Origin: Gordius sp. MW1
Lineage: Eukaryota > Nematomorpha > Gordioida > Gordea > Gordiidae
Direction: 5' to 3'
DNA length: 64,000 nucleotides
Assembly: GCA_964036665.1 (NCBI GenBank)
Contig: OZ038533.1
Location: forward strand, 7,214,413 to 7,278,412
Below the pieces are notes generated by a model that saw nothing but the letters and a program-made list of their open reading frames with translations, was not told the origin of the DNA and did no database searches. Made by a program: the position numbers and the translations under genes. Shown one piece after another: positions 12,411 to 25,149 of this stretch; the stretch's first letter is position 1, and each line of letters opens with the position of its first letter.

Positions 12411-12529
12411 CACGGTCTACGCGTGGTTTATTCGAAATACGATCACACACTAATATAAAATACATGCGTGTTATTAGATTTAGATACGCTCATATCATAC
12501 ATTTACATTAGTCCAGCGAGGGCGCATTA

Positions 12530-12581
12530 AAAATCGATCGGGGCGCCATGGCGCCCGCGGGCGCCGCGTTGCCTACCCCTG
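12530..12581 (-). repeat. Terminal repeat of the Buster-like hAT
   Basis: On the minus strand this begins CAGGGGTAGGCAACGCGGCG and continues through GGGCGCCATGGCGCCCC. CAGNGNTGGGCAA-like ends are typical of hAT Buster elements. It lies on the 5' side of the transposase remnant. No matching opposite end was found, so the element is truncated at its 3' side. Confidence 0.6.
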
Positions 12582-12639
12582 ATTTACAAAATAAATAGCC
12601 TCGAGGCATAGTCGATTAACATTTTACAAACATAATATA

Positions 12640-12728
12640 TGATATTGTAATTAGCTAAAAGGGAAATTAAAAAATTCCCGTGGAAATTTCCCAATTTTCC
12701 CGGGAAAATTCTCATTACTGCCATCTCT
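12640..12728 (-). repeat. Solo hAT-like end with GGAAATTTCC words
   Basis: On the minus strand it starts TAGAGATGGCAGTAATGAG and continues with AATTTTCCCGGGAAAATTG and GGAAATTTCC. It has the same design as the other TAGAG ends here: a short TIR followed by a family-specific self-complementary phrase. No partner end is visible. Confidence 0.45.
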
Positions 12729-12896
12729 ACGTTAATTTCTATAATTAATCTATAAAGTACGAACTTTACGGGGACCCTAGTTGAGTTTTAGTGTCGACGC
12801 TATAATTTTGTTTACTTTTTCATTAATATTTTAATTAGCCTCCGAAGTTTGGGACGAATTAAAATATTTTAATAAGAATAACATCAGCGTCACTAC

Positions 12897-15119
12897 TAGA
12901 GCTGTTAAGAACTAATTCATTTTGAACTAGTTCATTGAACTAGTTCACTTTTTTCTGAACTTGAACTGAACAAGTTACCTTTCCAAAAATTGAACTATGA
13001 CTTGAACTAGTTCGTTTTTTTAAAGTTGAACTATGAATTTGAACTAGTTCTTTTTTTAATATTCTGAACTTGAACTTTACAATATAAATGAACTAGTTCA
13101 TAACAAAAATTATTATTTAAAATGATTTTATAAGCCGAGTTTGATTGTTTTTAGTGTTTCAATCTCGTCTCGCCTTGTTTTGAAAGCAAAATCTCGTCTC
13201 GGGAGCGATTATCAGAATCTCGATCTCGCCTCGGTCTAAAAAAAATTTCGGCCTCGACGAGATTTCTCGACTTGTCTCGACTTTTTAAAAAAATGTTGTA
13301 CCAAATAGAAATTTCTCTTGATGTTATAAAATTATAAAATAACTGAAGAATCAAAAATGGCAAACTATTTTATTTTTCAAAAATTTTAAAACACAAACTT
13401 GATACAGATTTAGTGCGACATGTCATTGACAATATAAAGATATGAACCAATTATTAATTAAAATAGAAAGTGCAATATGAAAAAAGGACTATAAATAAGC
13501 CTAAAGTATAGAATATAAATTTTTTTAGTTTTAGCGAATTATAACATTGATATCAAATTCACTGTGTCAAAAAATTCACATAGAAATTTATAAGTTTGCC
13601 TATATTTGACTTGAATATAATTTGGTCTATTGAGACACTTTTTAATACTGGGTAAAGCTTAAAGCTCAAAGTAAACCATTTGTTTAACTAATTTAAGGCG
13701 TTTTGTCCGTTGATATTATAATCATCAATTATAGCCCAAAGAGTTTATTGCTTGTTTACTATAACGTTAAAAACCACAAACGAGTGTATACTTTTAATAT
13801 TAAAATTTATAAAATGGATAACCTGCACATATTGGAACGATGTAAAACAACAATAAAAGTAGCATTATTAGGAATAAGAACATAAGGTTTATTATTTTGT
13901 TATTAATTGCACATATATAAGTTACTAACAAAAATCATTATAATAAAAAGTAAACTATGATATTAATGTTTAAGGTCATTTTCTAATAGAGCATAGATCG
14001 TGTATTTAATTTGCAGAATTTTCATATAAAATTTTTTGTTGAATGCTAAGTTCATCTTTATTAAATAATAATTTTGAAAACAATAATTTATTCAAATCCA
14101 ATTCCAATCTACTTCCCCCTGATTTCTATAATCAATTGTAATTATATGTATTATATTGTTTTTAATCGATAGAAGTTTATTTCCAAATAATTATGTATGT
14201 TATATGCTAAAATATATAAAATTAATAATTTTACAATTTCCATGGTGATTTTCTGCTTGATGTAGAAAAATTCTTTAAGATCGCGTGTGATGGAGGTTAG
14301 AAATTTTGATGCTTGTTTAAGGAATTGGCTGCCCTCGGGACCTAAATTTCCGAGGGTCATGGCTACTACTGGTACAAACATAATATTGCTGAGGTATTTG
14401 TATTTTTCCACTTTCTTTCCCTCAGTAGAAGAGATTAGGTCGGGAGAGGCGTTAGATTTGGCAAATATATCCACTGCAGTGAAGTCAGCAGGAGTTTAGG
14501 CCACGAGCTCACGGGATGGTTGCACCGTCGGGTCTTTTACCGTCAGTGGAGCTTAGGCCAGTGGGTTCAATTGAATTGGGAAAGCCGGCTTTCTTCAAAA
14601 ATTGTCCGATTATTTTCTTTATTGTGGCATGACGGAGATGCCGCCCATTGCTGAATTGGCAGTGTAGAGGATGATGGCCGTTTGCTAGAACGGGTGAAAT
14701 GAAAAATAAAAGTTTTACACATTGAATTGTTTTTCAAAATTATATAGCTGATTTAGTTTTGTATAAAAAGCTTGTTGGTATATGAAAAATGTTTATTAAA
14801 TTAGATTTTATAATGGACTATTTCTAATTAAAATTAAACAATAATAAGTTTAAACAATTAAACTCATTCATCAATAAAAATTTGTTTCATATAATTTTAG
14901 AATTGCGGATTGGACTTAGATTTAAAAAACTGATTATGGATCAGATAAAACGTTTTTCAAAGACCCCTCGGATCGGATTAATATTCTATATTATTAAAAA
15001 AAAGGAACTGAACTTGAACTAGTTCATTCTGTAAAATTTGAACTAAGAACTGAACTAGTTCGTTTTTTTTTCAAAATGAACTTGAACTAGTTAATTTAAG
15101 ATGAACTTTAACAGCTCTA
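12897..15119. mobile_element. hAT element (TAGAGCTGTTAA family), complete, with LINE cargo
   Basis: TIRs are TAGAGCTGTTAA at 12897-12908 and TAACAGCTCTA ending at 15119. The flanking 8-bp duplication GTCACTAC is perfect (12889-12896 and 15120-15127). Subterminal zones on both sides repeat GAACTAGTTC with spacers. A second subterminal-like zone of CTCGTCTCG words at 13160-13280 suggests a nested hAT end. No hAT transposase is encoded. A fragment of LINE reverse transcriptase lies at 14270-14700. A partial inverted-orientation copy is at 19021-20735, and an end of the same TIR family bounds the fragment at 41780-42120. Confidence 0.9.
14270..14700 (-). pseudogene. LINE reverse transcriptase, C-terminal fragment
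   Basis: The minus strand reads CQFSNGRHLRHATIKKIIGQ near 14640, then EPTGLSSTDGKRPDG, VDIFAKSNASPDLIS and SNIMFVPVVAMTLGNLGPEG down to about 14290. The succession His-rich HGLSC-like block, EP-GL-DGKRPDG, D-F-A and F-P-ETLG-like is the conserved tail of a widespread group of non-LTR retrotransposon polymerases. Frameshifts and a stop occur around 14500. It has no upstream polymerase domain and sits wholly inside a hAT element, so it was probably captured or inserted before the hAT was copied. Confidence 0.7.
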
Positions 15120-15823
15120 GTCACTACCTTTACCAAACTACTGCATGCCCCTGGTTTCAAAATCATATATTATTTTAATTAGCAAACCCTTGCGCCAAAT
15201 TTTTTTATTTCTATATGGTCGCAGTTTACTATAATGCGCTGTATATTTTAAAAATTTGGATATCACCGATAATTACCATTGACGTGCCTCATTCTATTAA
15301 AATTAAAAAACGAGGGGACAAGGTCTCAACCATACAAAATTTCTCTAATCGCCAATAACATACTTTTGAAATACATATAAATAATAGCAACATGAGCTGT
15401 TTACAATTTAATTTAACAATTGGATCAAGTGTTAGGTATAAATATTATATTTAAAGAATAATACGAAACAACAAAACTAAGCAAAAAACGTCGCCAATAA
15501 CAACATAACTATGGTCTTAAAGTCGTACTGTATATGCCAATTATAAAAATTAATATAAAGTAGTTGTAACCATAAGAAAAATTGTCCATTTCAAGCACAA
15601 GCATAGCATTACCGCTCCACAATGCTAGTTTTAAATTAAAATTTAGCGTGAAACTTAAAATAACATCTAAAAACTAGAATAATTACCATATATTTGACTT
15701 TTATTTCACGAAGGGTCATCACTTATTAAAGGTAATTACATAGGATCTTTGACGAAATGAGAAGATAATATTCACCATATTAAGACAGTATATAATTTTG
15801 GCGCTGTCATAGCACCAAGCATA

Positions 15824-17660
15824 TTAATTTATATTAAATAGCCAGAATTGACCATGTGAGGAAGTACATTGTTGAAAGTTGTTACCAGACTCGTTATTGT
15901 TGGTTATCAATTTAGGATCAGCTATAATTGCTCTATAAACGGCTCCTATCTGTTGAGGAAGCTTTTCGTAGTCTTCAAAATTTAGCACGATTATATTGGT
16001 ACACTTTCCAGGTCCTTCGGACACCATAACAAACATGTTACCTAACAAATATTATGTCCAATTTCATTAAGATGGAATGGTCAGGGTATTATTAAAGCTC
16101 GATGACTAAAATATTAGCCCTTTAGGTTTGTTATAGCTAACATTATTATATTTAAGCTTAATCAAAAACGTTAGTGTGTTAAAACTTTTCTATTTTGACG
16201 TCCATTAGAACTGAAATATGTTCTTACCTCTAATAGCACAAACTTTTGATATTTTTCCTTTTATAAAAAAGGTCCATAAAATTCAAAATATGTCTTATAG
16301 AAATTTGCTTCTTTTTGCAATTATATTTTCTACACCTCAGCTTTCTTAATTAATCCTAAGGATAATTTTGCCAGTGTCGGGGTAAATTGGCTAAGTGGGA
16401 TACTTGTGGAATAAATCCAAAATATTTATTAGCTTGATACTTTCTTGGGACTGATCCAGAACTTATTATAAATCATTGTTCAATATTAATCGTTGGTTAA
16501 AATAATTATCACTACATTTTATAATACCTCATTTCAAAATTTTAGCCGATGGAGTCCAAATTATATTACAAAACTAGTTTGGATGAAATTATATGTTTGC
16601 TAAAATATTTATAAAGTAATAGCAGCTTTTTAACTCATATTAGTTAAGAAAACCAATAAGAATTTAATCTTCTCTTTAAATTTATAAAAGTTTTCTTTGG
16701 TATTAAGAACCACACAAAACTTTCTACCTAAAATCTGTGCATCCGTCAAGCTTTTTCCGAGTAGTCCAAAACAACTCGATTTTGAGAGACTATTACGAGG
16801 AACTAAACCGTAATCGCAACAGGCGATTAACTTATTCTGGTCGCTACCGAACAGGGAGGCTTTGCTGGGAGTAAGACAAAGGGCGTATTTGATTTTGTAT
16901 ATGGCAACTATAACATGTCGGCGCAACGGTAACATTGCAGAAGAATCAGACTTTTCTTCGACTAACTCTTAAAGAGCCTATCTAGTAAATGTGATGCCTT
17001 ACGTTCAAAGAGCTCTATAATCTGGTCCTTATCGCCTTGCACGTAAAGGTAAATATTGGTGTCGCTAAGGGCGGACATTTTAATATTCAGTTGACTAATA
17101 TCAACTTGGGCTACTTTGAGTGGACATATATCCTCACCAGTTTTAAATTTATGTGCCTGATAAATGCATAGCGATGCATCTCGGATCGTGATTAAATTAG
17201 TGGCAGTCGTCATGACATTAACGTCTCCAGGTACCTTACCGTAATTTCTTAACCTCGCTGCCTACTTTCCTCATGGATCAAGCGCAAAGTTGTCATCTTG
17301 AGCTAACCATCCATCGACAAGGACACTACGTAGTTGAAGCTGTTCAGAGAGCAAATGCCACCTGTCCATGAATCTCTCATAAGTAAATGGACACTCGTCA
17401 ATTCTGCATTGTGTTTCGCAACCTCGATTACTTTATCACTGATAGAGTTGCCATTAAATGGCAATATTATAACTGCACCATCTGATTGCCCTAACACTAA
17501 GTGGTCGGAAGATATATTTGCACAAGTAGATTCAATAGCTATTACATTTGAATTAGGTCGCTTATTAGAGATTAGATTTCCGACGTTTAAATGTCGATAT
17601 ATATCTTTCCATGTATCCGTTTTGGGGTTTATATCAATGTTCTCTCTCTCTTGATTCCAG
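15824..17660 (-). pseudogene. Decayed unidentified gene, WD-repeat-like N-terminal part
   Basis: Successive minus-strand blocks look like one protein read from 17660 down. They are HLVLGQSDGAVIILPFNGN and VVSLSMDG (WD-propeller-like wording), then VPGDVNVMTTATNLITIRDA (17213 on), IIELFERKASHLLDRLFK, and in a shifted frame ELVEEKSDSSAMLPLRRHVI (16980-16630). After a possible phase-1 intron comes VSEGPGKCTNIIVLNFEDYE, ending at 15824. Lesions are a TAG where Trp would suit (about 17310) and one-base shifts near 17240 and 16970. I do not recognise the family. It could be an old host pseudogene, or a gene in an assembly with indel errors. Confidence 0.45.
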
Positions 17661-17892
17661 TTATATTCGTAAAATCATTAAACGCTGGGCCAAAATTAAT
17701 ACATAATCTATTCCAAGTTTTCCAACTACGGCATAAGGTTTTAGCGCATTCATACCATTTACGATTAGTTCTTGAATGTGCGTATAAAACTCAGGTCTAA
17801 ATATTTTAAGACCTCTAAGATTATTTCCTCGCGCTCAAAAGGTAAAATCGTAGACTCGTTGGCCTAAAATGAGTAATGTGTATATCTATTTA

Positions 17893-18815
17893 GTTGAGTA
17901 GGGGAGCCAGGGGACTAAATGGCCATAAAAAATTTAATCATGTTTTACAAAAATCTAATAAAGTTTTTTATATTTTTTTTTATTGGAATACATTTTTATA
18001 GTCTATTTCTACTATAAGAAACAAATTTGAGAAAAAAGTGCCTATAGTTTATTTTATAAATTGAGTTTACAAAATTCAAAAATCCTAGAAATTTTAAAAA
18101 TGCCCGGGGTTAGTTATAGCTTTGTTCAGGGGATAGATTAACCCTGACGTTTTCACTTCTTATTAGGGACGCCAACTTCAATCAATAAAAAAATTGTTAG
18201 ATTATAAAAAACATAGAAAAATGTTATATGATTGTATTTTATATATTCCAAATAAAAAAGGGTCAAGATGACAATCTGATTTAATTACACTTAAAAGACA
18301 GATTCTGCAATGGAAAAAAACTTTTAGTCGTTTTTTAAGTATAATCATTTCTATTCTAAATTAAACTAAGTTGAATTATAAACAAAATTTTTGTTTTTTA
18401 AATCTTGTCATTTATAAGACCCGATGAAAAATGGCTAGAACTAGCCCCGCTCCGACTAATTACTATTTTTATAAACAATTAATAATTTAACATGTTATAT
18501 TGCGAATAAAATTTTAATCATTAGACGGTTTTTATATAGAAAATATCCCTCTATAAGATGAAAGTTAAATTAGTCCAAAATATAAAGCCAAAAAAATTTT
18601 ATGTGCAAAATACAAAATTTTGTCAAGGCTATAGCCCTGAAAACCCGTTTTTCATCTATAAAAATTTAAAATTTAATTTTTTCTAAACAAAAATTTTTTG
18701 AGTTATACCTTATAAAAAAATACACATATGGTATAAATTTTATCATTAATATTTAAAAAAATAATTACAAAGATAATAGTAACCCCGGGCTACGACTAGC
18801 CCCGGTCTCCCCTAC
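17893..18815. mobile_element. MITE-like element with GTAGGGGAG ends
   Basis: The left end GTAGGGGAGCCAGGGGACTA and the right end, read inverted, GTAGGGGAGACCGGGGCTAG, bound about 920 bp of AT-rich DNA. The inside repeats GGGGTTAGTTATAGC-like and CTAGCCCCG words. No coding sequence is present and the target duplication is not clear, so the superfamily is not assigned. Confidence 0.65.
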
Positions 18816-19020
18816 AACATAATTTTTAATAATAATTACCTTAGAGTGAAGCTTGGTTGTCATATACGCACAATAATTCTGTATTAGATGTTATAACATT
18901 TATTCTTGATTGTTCAATAGTTCGTAGCTTACTATAATAAACATTGTTGGCTTATTTTTTTATTTTAGTGGAAACTTTTAAACTTGATAAATCTGCTTCC
19001 ATAGCAATATTCGTAAACAG

Positions 19021-20735
19021 TAGAGCTGTTAAATTTCATTTTAAATATGAACTAGTTCAAGTTCATAGTTTAGTTTGAAAAAAAAATATTAGTTAAAGTT
19101 CAAGTTCTTATTTTTTTAAATGTAACTAGTTAAAGTTCAAGTTCATTTTGAAAAAAACGAACTAGTTCAGTTCTTAGTACATATTTTACAGAATGAATTA
19201 GTTCAAGTTCAGTTCATTTTTTTTAATAATATAGAATATTAATCCGATCCGAGGGGTCTTTGAAAAACGTTTCAACTGATCCATAATCAGTTTTTTAAAT
19301 TTAAGTCCAATCCGCAATTTTAAAGTTCTATGAAACAAATTTTTATTGATGAATGAGTTCAATTTTTTAAACTTTTTATTGTTTAATTTTAATTAGAAAT
19401 AGTCCATTATAAAATCTAATTTAATAAACATTTTTCATATACCAAAACGCTTTTTATAAAACTAAATCAGCTATATAATTTTGAAAAACAATTCAATGTG
19501 TAAAACTTCTATTTTTCATTTCACCCGTTCTAGCAAACAACCATCATCCTCTACACTGCCAATTCAGCAAGGGGCGGCATCCCCGTCATGCCACAATAAA
19601 TAAAATAATCGGACAATTTTTGAAGAAAGCCGGCTTTCCCAATTCAATGGAACCCACTGGCCTAAGCTCCACTGACGGTAATAGACCCGACGGTGTAATA
19701 ATCATCCCGTGAGCTAGTGGCCTAAACGCCTGCTGACTTCACTGCAATGGATATATTTGCCAAATCTAACGCCTCTCCCGACCTAATCTCTTCTACTGAG
19801 AGAATGAAAGTGGAAAAATACAAATACCTCAGCAATATTATTTTTGTACCAGTAGTAGCCACGACCCTCGGAAATTTAGGTCCCGAGGGCAGCCAATTCC
19901 TTAACAAGTATCAAAATTTCTAACCTCCATCACACACGATGCCAAAGATTTTTCTACATCAAGCAAAAAATCACCATGGAAACTGTAAAATTATTAATTT
20001 TATATTTTTTAGCATATAACATACATAATTATTTGGAAATAAACTTATCGATTAAAAACAAAATAATATATATAATTACAATTGATAATAGAAATTAAGG
20101 GGAAGTAGATGGGAATTGGATTTGAATAAATTATTGTTTTCAAAATTATCATGAACTTATAAAATAGGGTTGTCAGGTGCATTCAACAAAAATTTTATAT
20201 GAAAATCCTGCAAATTAAATACACGATCTATACTTTATTAGAAAATAAATATTTAACGGCAAAGTTAGTTAGAAATGGGAGGCAATTTTTTGGTATATAA
20301 AACGGCACCTTAAACATTAATATCATAGTTTATTTTTTAATATAATAATTTTTGTTAGGATATGTGCAATTTATAACAAAATAATAAACCTTATGTTCTT
20401 ATTCCTAATAATGCTACTTTTATTGTTCTTTTACATCGTTCCAATATGTGCAGGTTATCCATTTTATAATTTTGATATTAAAAGTATACACTCGTTTGTG
20501 GTTTTTAACGTTATAGGAAACAAGCAATAAACTCTATGGGCTATAATTGATAATGATAATATCAACGGACTAAAACGTGTGCCTTGAATTAATTAAACAA
20601 AGGATTTACTTTGAGCTGTAAGCTTTACCCAGTATTAAAAAGTGGCTCAATTAGACCAATTATATTCAAGTCAAATATAGGCAAACTTATAAATTTAGAT
20701 GTGTATTTGTTGACACAGTGAATTTGATATCATGT
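19021..20735. mobile_element. hAT element (TAGAGCTGTTAA family), second copy, truncated
   Basis: It starts with TAGAGCTGTTAA at 19021 and runs as the reverse complement of 12897-15119, including the GAACTAGTTC subterminal zone, the LINE fragment and the cargo down to ACAGTGAATTTGATATCA at about 20710-20730. Homology then stops, corresponding to about 13545 in the complete copy, so the last 650 bp or so with the other TIR are missing. The two copies lie in opposite orientation about 4 kb apart. Confidence 0.85.
19545..19935 (+). pseudogene. LINE reverse transcriptase fragment, copy in second hAT
   Basis: Plus-strand counterpart of the fragment at 14270-14700: AGFPNSMEPTGLSSTDGN-like code, then MDIFAKSNASPDLISSTE (about 19747) and VPVVATTLGNLGPEGSQ. 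It carries its own stops and indels, and an altered C-terminus (a frame change near 19905). It confirms that the LINE piece moved as part of the hAT. Confidence 0.7.
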
Positions 20736-21059
20736 TTAATAACTTTGGAAGTTACTTTATTTCTCGGCGAAAATATAAAATTGGGGAATAAAAATTACAA
20801 GACTGATTGAACATGTGCGTATATTGAGTTTATAAAGTTATTATAAAATACATAATCATTATTATTGGAAAATCGATAATATCGATGAGTTTCCATGAAG
20901 ATCGATTATTTTCTGGGAAGACCTTAGAATATAATTTAGTTTCCAAGAAGATCGATTAAATTCCAATAAGTGACGTCACTACAGATACTCCCTTCCCAGA
21001 TACATACAGATATGTATCGATTAAAAAACAATTAAAATAATTGTAAATCATGCAAAATA

Positions 21060-21350
21060 TTGGAGAAGTTTTTTTTGCGGCCAATGAACCTATCTGCCCT
21101 TACGTGTCACTTTCTGTGGATTTTTAACCTCCATAGGTTTTGTGTTTTGTCGGCGAGAAAAATTTTTTTTTTGCAGTCTGAAGGTGAATAAAGTGGGTTT
21201 TTGTGCAGGGTCGTTTTATTTGAGGGAAAGTGTTTCCGATAGGTCGAGTCTAATTTGTTATTTCGTTGTAATAATCTCAGTATAGAATTTGGACTTTTTT
21301 GTGGCCATGTTTGTCTTAGTTTTTCCACAAAATGATGTATTTGCATTTTT
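21060..21350 (-). pseudogene. Gypsy pol C-terminus, remnant
   Basis: The minus-strand ORF of 79 residues begins MQIHHFVEKLRQTWPQKS, resembling MELHNFVDKLRK at the same place in the Gypsy element at 38821. After its stop the frame continues KVTRKGR then VHWPQKKL, which aligns with KVTRKGRKSIGRK at 38785-38820. So the integrase tail of a related Gypsy element ends here. The next 600 bp (21360-21990) give no further recognisable domain. Confidence 0.55.
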
Positions 21351-22069
21351 GATCGTTGCAGTAACTCCGGTTGTTGTGAAAATATTCACCTAGAATTTGT
21401 AGATTGGTCACTCCGTTAAAATATGATGGCGTATGCCGTGTTTGCATAATTGGCAACTGAATTCAGCCGGTGCCATTAGTCGTGAATTTTTTTTTTATTT
21501 GGATGCATCCTAGCTCCGGAATCGTTTAGAAGTTCACGATATGTGTATGGAGTGTTAATATGTTCGCCAACCAGGTGAGATAAAATTGTAGGTTGATAGT
21601 AGTACAGCAAAGTGTAATCGAGTAAAAAAGGTCCATGTGCGCTGCTTTCAGTTACGCTAAAAATGATTTGTTAGGCCTGGGAAAGTTGTTGAGGTTGCCA
21701 TTGTTTGCAGGTAACTGAATTTAGTGGTGATTAATTTGTAAAATGTTGCAAAATAAAATATCGCTTTTGTTTACGAACCAATTAGTAAAAGTGTGTCAAT
21801 GTTGTGGGGAAGCTCGTCTGTCGAAAAGTTACATTGTATACTGTCATAAAGTAGATGTAACGTTATTTTTCGCTGGCGAAATGCCTATGACGATAGCCCA
21901 GGTTGTTTGACATCAGTAATCGGTTTGGTGGTAGTAGTAGCGATGTATTGCAAATCACCTAGTTTTTCTTTATCTTCTTCGGCCACATCCGCGGAGAGGG
22001 ATTCCAATAAATACGCATACTTTACTTTTTTTGGGAAATTATCCTTCTTGTTGTAAAAATAGCTTATAT

Positions 22070-22860
22070 CTTAAAAAAAGTATTTAATATGAATAATTAT
22101 TCAAAAAATTTCAAATATTTATTATTTATCTTAAATTAAATGTTAATTCTGACATATTGGCTTTGCTCTTGCAAAGTTTGTTGAACATATCCCTAAAGGT
22201 ATATGATATCATTATAAATGATTGGTATGTAAAATATTGTATAAAAATGCTATATTTATAACGTGGAAGTGATTAACATTCAAATACAACTATAACTTTA
22301 TTTCAATTGATCAATAAATAATAGAGTTTACATTCTAATATACAATAAGTAATATTATTTACACTTAAAAAAATAGTGTGGAAGTGATTAACATTCAATT
22401 ATATAACATACGTTTATAACTTTATTTCAATTCGTCAATAAATAATAAAGTTTGCATTCTAATATATACAATTAGTAATATTACAATAACTTAAAAAAAG
22501 TACTTAATATGTATAATTATTCAAAAAACTTCAAATATTCATTATTTATCTTAAATTTATTTTGAAATTTTACCTCCCATTTTGATTCGGTTATCTTAGA
22601 ATTTAAATAGATAATGTTTGTTATTATGTATTAAGACTATTTTCTTCTGTTTGGAAATGGTATAGGATATTATTATATACAATGAATTATGCAAAAATAT
22701 TGTATAAAAATGGTATATATATAATGTGGAAGTGATTCACACACAATTATATAACATTCAATTATAAATTTATTTTAATTCATCAATTATTAATAAAGTT
22801 TACATTTAAATTTAAACTTAGATGAATTAGTAATATTATAATGTTTAAACTAAAAAACAA
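22070..22860. repeat. Three-copy AT-rich direct repeat
   Basis: GTGGAAGTGATTAACATTCA (third copy GTGGAAGTGATTCACA) starts units at about 22264, 22377 and 22728. Each is followed by ACTTTATTTCAATT-like and AATAAAGTTTACATTCTAAT-like words and a TAGTAATATTA end. A second phrase, ATTATTCAAAAAA(T/C)TTCAAATA, occurs at 22095 and 22520. No coding sequence. Confidence 0.7.
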
Positions 22861-23247
22861 CTTATTGTTAATTGCTATTCATATTGTAAATATAGAATTT
22901 AAGTTGTTATGTCTTGTTTGTAATTTAGGTATTTTAAAATTTTACTTCTTATTTTGAGTGGGGTTCAAAGGAGCTCATCAGGAAAAAAAGGAGCACACTT
23001 TGTTTATTGAAAATAAATCAAGGCAAAACTATCAAACCTATTTCTAAGAAGAATTTCACAAAGAAGGGTGTATTAATTTTAAAATAACCCTAACCCAAAT
23101 CAAGAAATCAGTCCCTCATTTTTTTTAAAAAACATATCTTATAAAATGTCAATATACATCATGCAATTATATCACATGTATATAAACAAAATGATACAAT
23201 AAAATCTTTTCATACATGATTGACTTTTATTATAAGTATGAAAAAAC

Positions 23248-23597
23248 GGTATTTTCCCAAAATACCAGTGGACAAAATCCTAGTGGTTTCAAGATCTTGA
23301 AACTGTTTCAAAATTTACAATGCGCATGCGTATGCATTTAACAGACCAATCAGATAGCTGCGAATTTTAACAATGCGCATGCGCTTGAAACGGTTACAAG
23401 ATCTTGAAACCGTTTCAAGATCTATGATGGGTTAAGGTTCAGGGTAGTGTTTTAGGTCAGCGTTTTAGGTTAGGGTTAGGATTAGATGCACATCAAATTC
23501 CCTCCCCATTAAAGTGTCGGGAAAGTTAATACCGTAAATGTACCTGCATGCATGCATATCCGTTTTATTTTGTCCACTAGTATTTTGGGCATGAATC
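23248..23597. mobile_element. Hairpin element A with telomere-like core
   Basis: The element is bounded by the direct repeat TGAAAAAAC (23239-23247 and 23598-23606). Arms are CCCAAAATACCAGTGGACAA on the left and its near inverse ending TTTTGGGC on the right. The left arm carries two copies of a phrase AAAATNCNAGTGG. Inside are palindromes around CAAGATCTTG and ATGCGCATGCG, then the core (23430-23510) with TTTTAGGTCAGCGTTTTAGG, TTAGGGTTAGG and ATTAGATGCACATCAAATTC. No protein. The same core with other arms occurs at 28652-28904, 46574-47051 and 49263-49517. Confidence 0.75.
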
Positions 23598-23620
23598 TGA
23601 AAAAACATCAGGATAAATAA

Positions 23621-25147
23621 AAAAACCCGGGCCTTCGGCCCTCGTGGGAAGGGGAGAAAGGAAGGGGAAGAGGGGAAGGGAAGGGGGGACGACTCATCTG
23701 TACTTCGTATAAATGTATCATATTTGCTATGCAATTTATGGGCGAGAAAGGTGGGAAGGGGCGAGAATGCCTATAGGGGGGTATTAAATGCCTAATGATT
23801 AATTAATTATTTATACAAATTTTCCATTTATAGGCAAAATTTAATATAGGCAAAATGTAATATAGGCAAGGGTTAGATTTAGTGTTTGCATCTAGTTGCG
23901 TATTACATTAGTTTTTATGGCCTTTAGTGATTATGGGTCTAACAAACATTATATTATAAAACATCAAAATGTTAAGAATTTGCAGAATTGTTGGGAGAAA
24001 TTTTTTGTTGAATTTGAACAATTTTTAATTAAAAAAATCAAAAATTTAGCCAATGGTCATTTTTTCTCCATTGGTCAGTACCAACAGATACTCTATAAGT
24101 CAATGATAGCCAAAAAAACGGAAAAAAAAATTTGATGCACATTTTGGCCAATGGTCATTTTTTTCCATTGGTCAGCAGCCAGGACACGGTAAAAGTGGAT
24201 ATAAATTTCTAATAGTCAAAAAAAACGAAAAAAAAATTTTCGAATCACATTTTGGCTAATGGTCATTTTATTCCATTGGTCAGCAGCCAGCGGACGGCCA
24301 AAAAGTCATAATAGCAATGGTAGGAACGGGAACAATCATAATAGCAAAAAAAAACGAAAAAAAATTTTCAAATCACATTTTGGCCAATGATCATTTTTTC
24401 CATCGGTTAGGAGCCAGCGGACGGCCAAAAATTCTTATTATCAATGATAGTAACAAGAACAATCATAAGAGTCAAAAAAAACTCAGGGATTCTAACCCAA
24501 AAACTAGTTAAATTGCATAGCAATTAAAAGTAAACAATTTTTATTGATGTTTATTATATAACATTGGTCAGCAGCCAGCGGACGGCCAAAAAGTCATAAT
24601 AGCAATAGTAGGAACAGGAACAATCATAATAGTAAAAAAAACGAAAAAAATAATTTCGATTCACATTTTGGCCAATGGTAATTTTTTCCATCGGTGCCGA
24701 GCCAGCGGACGGCCAAAAATTCTTATTATCAATGATAGTAACAAGAACAATCATAAGAGTCAAAAAAACTCCGGGATTCTAACTAAAAAACTAGTTAAAT
24801 TGCATAGCAATTAAAAGTAAACAGCATTTATTTTTGTTTATTATATAACTAGTTAAATTGCATAGCAATTAAAAGTAAACAACTTTTATTTATGTTTATT
24901 ATATAATAGATAATTTAACAAATCTTATATATAACACACCGAGGGAGATAGAGACGAGGGGTGGGGCACCTCTTATGCATTAATTTAAAAAATAACACAG
25001 CGAGGGAGATAGAGATGAGGGGTGGGGCACCTTTTTCTCATGCATTAATTTAAAAAATCGATAACCTAATATACCCAATGCAAATAGATAGGGAGGGTAG
25101 ACAACGGACAACCAAAAAACGAGCCCATAAATTGCATAGCAATTAAT
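23621..25147 (-). mobile_element. HINE/DINE-like element, copy 2
   Basis: Reverse orientation relative to copy 1. The GC hairpin GGGCCTTCGGCCC is at 23629-23641, the near subterminal repeat TTGCTATGCAATTTATGGGC at 23724-23743 and the far inverse copy at 25123-25142. The centre (about 23990-24760) is a tandem array of units of about 120 bp with the inverted word CCAATGGTCATTTTTTCCATTGG-like hairpin and GCCAGCGGACGGCCAAAA. A 60-bp duplication with GAGGGAGATAGAGA lies at 24935-25060. No coding sequence; ORFs here are products of the repeats. Confidence 0.65.
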
Positions 25148-25149
25148 AT

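Noticed and set aside
23465..24763. Several ORFs of 64-89 codons in the HINE array
   Set aside because: They follow the tandem repeat, have no family motif and have partners in all frames.
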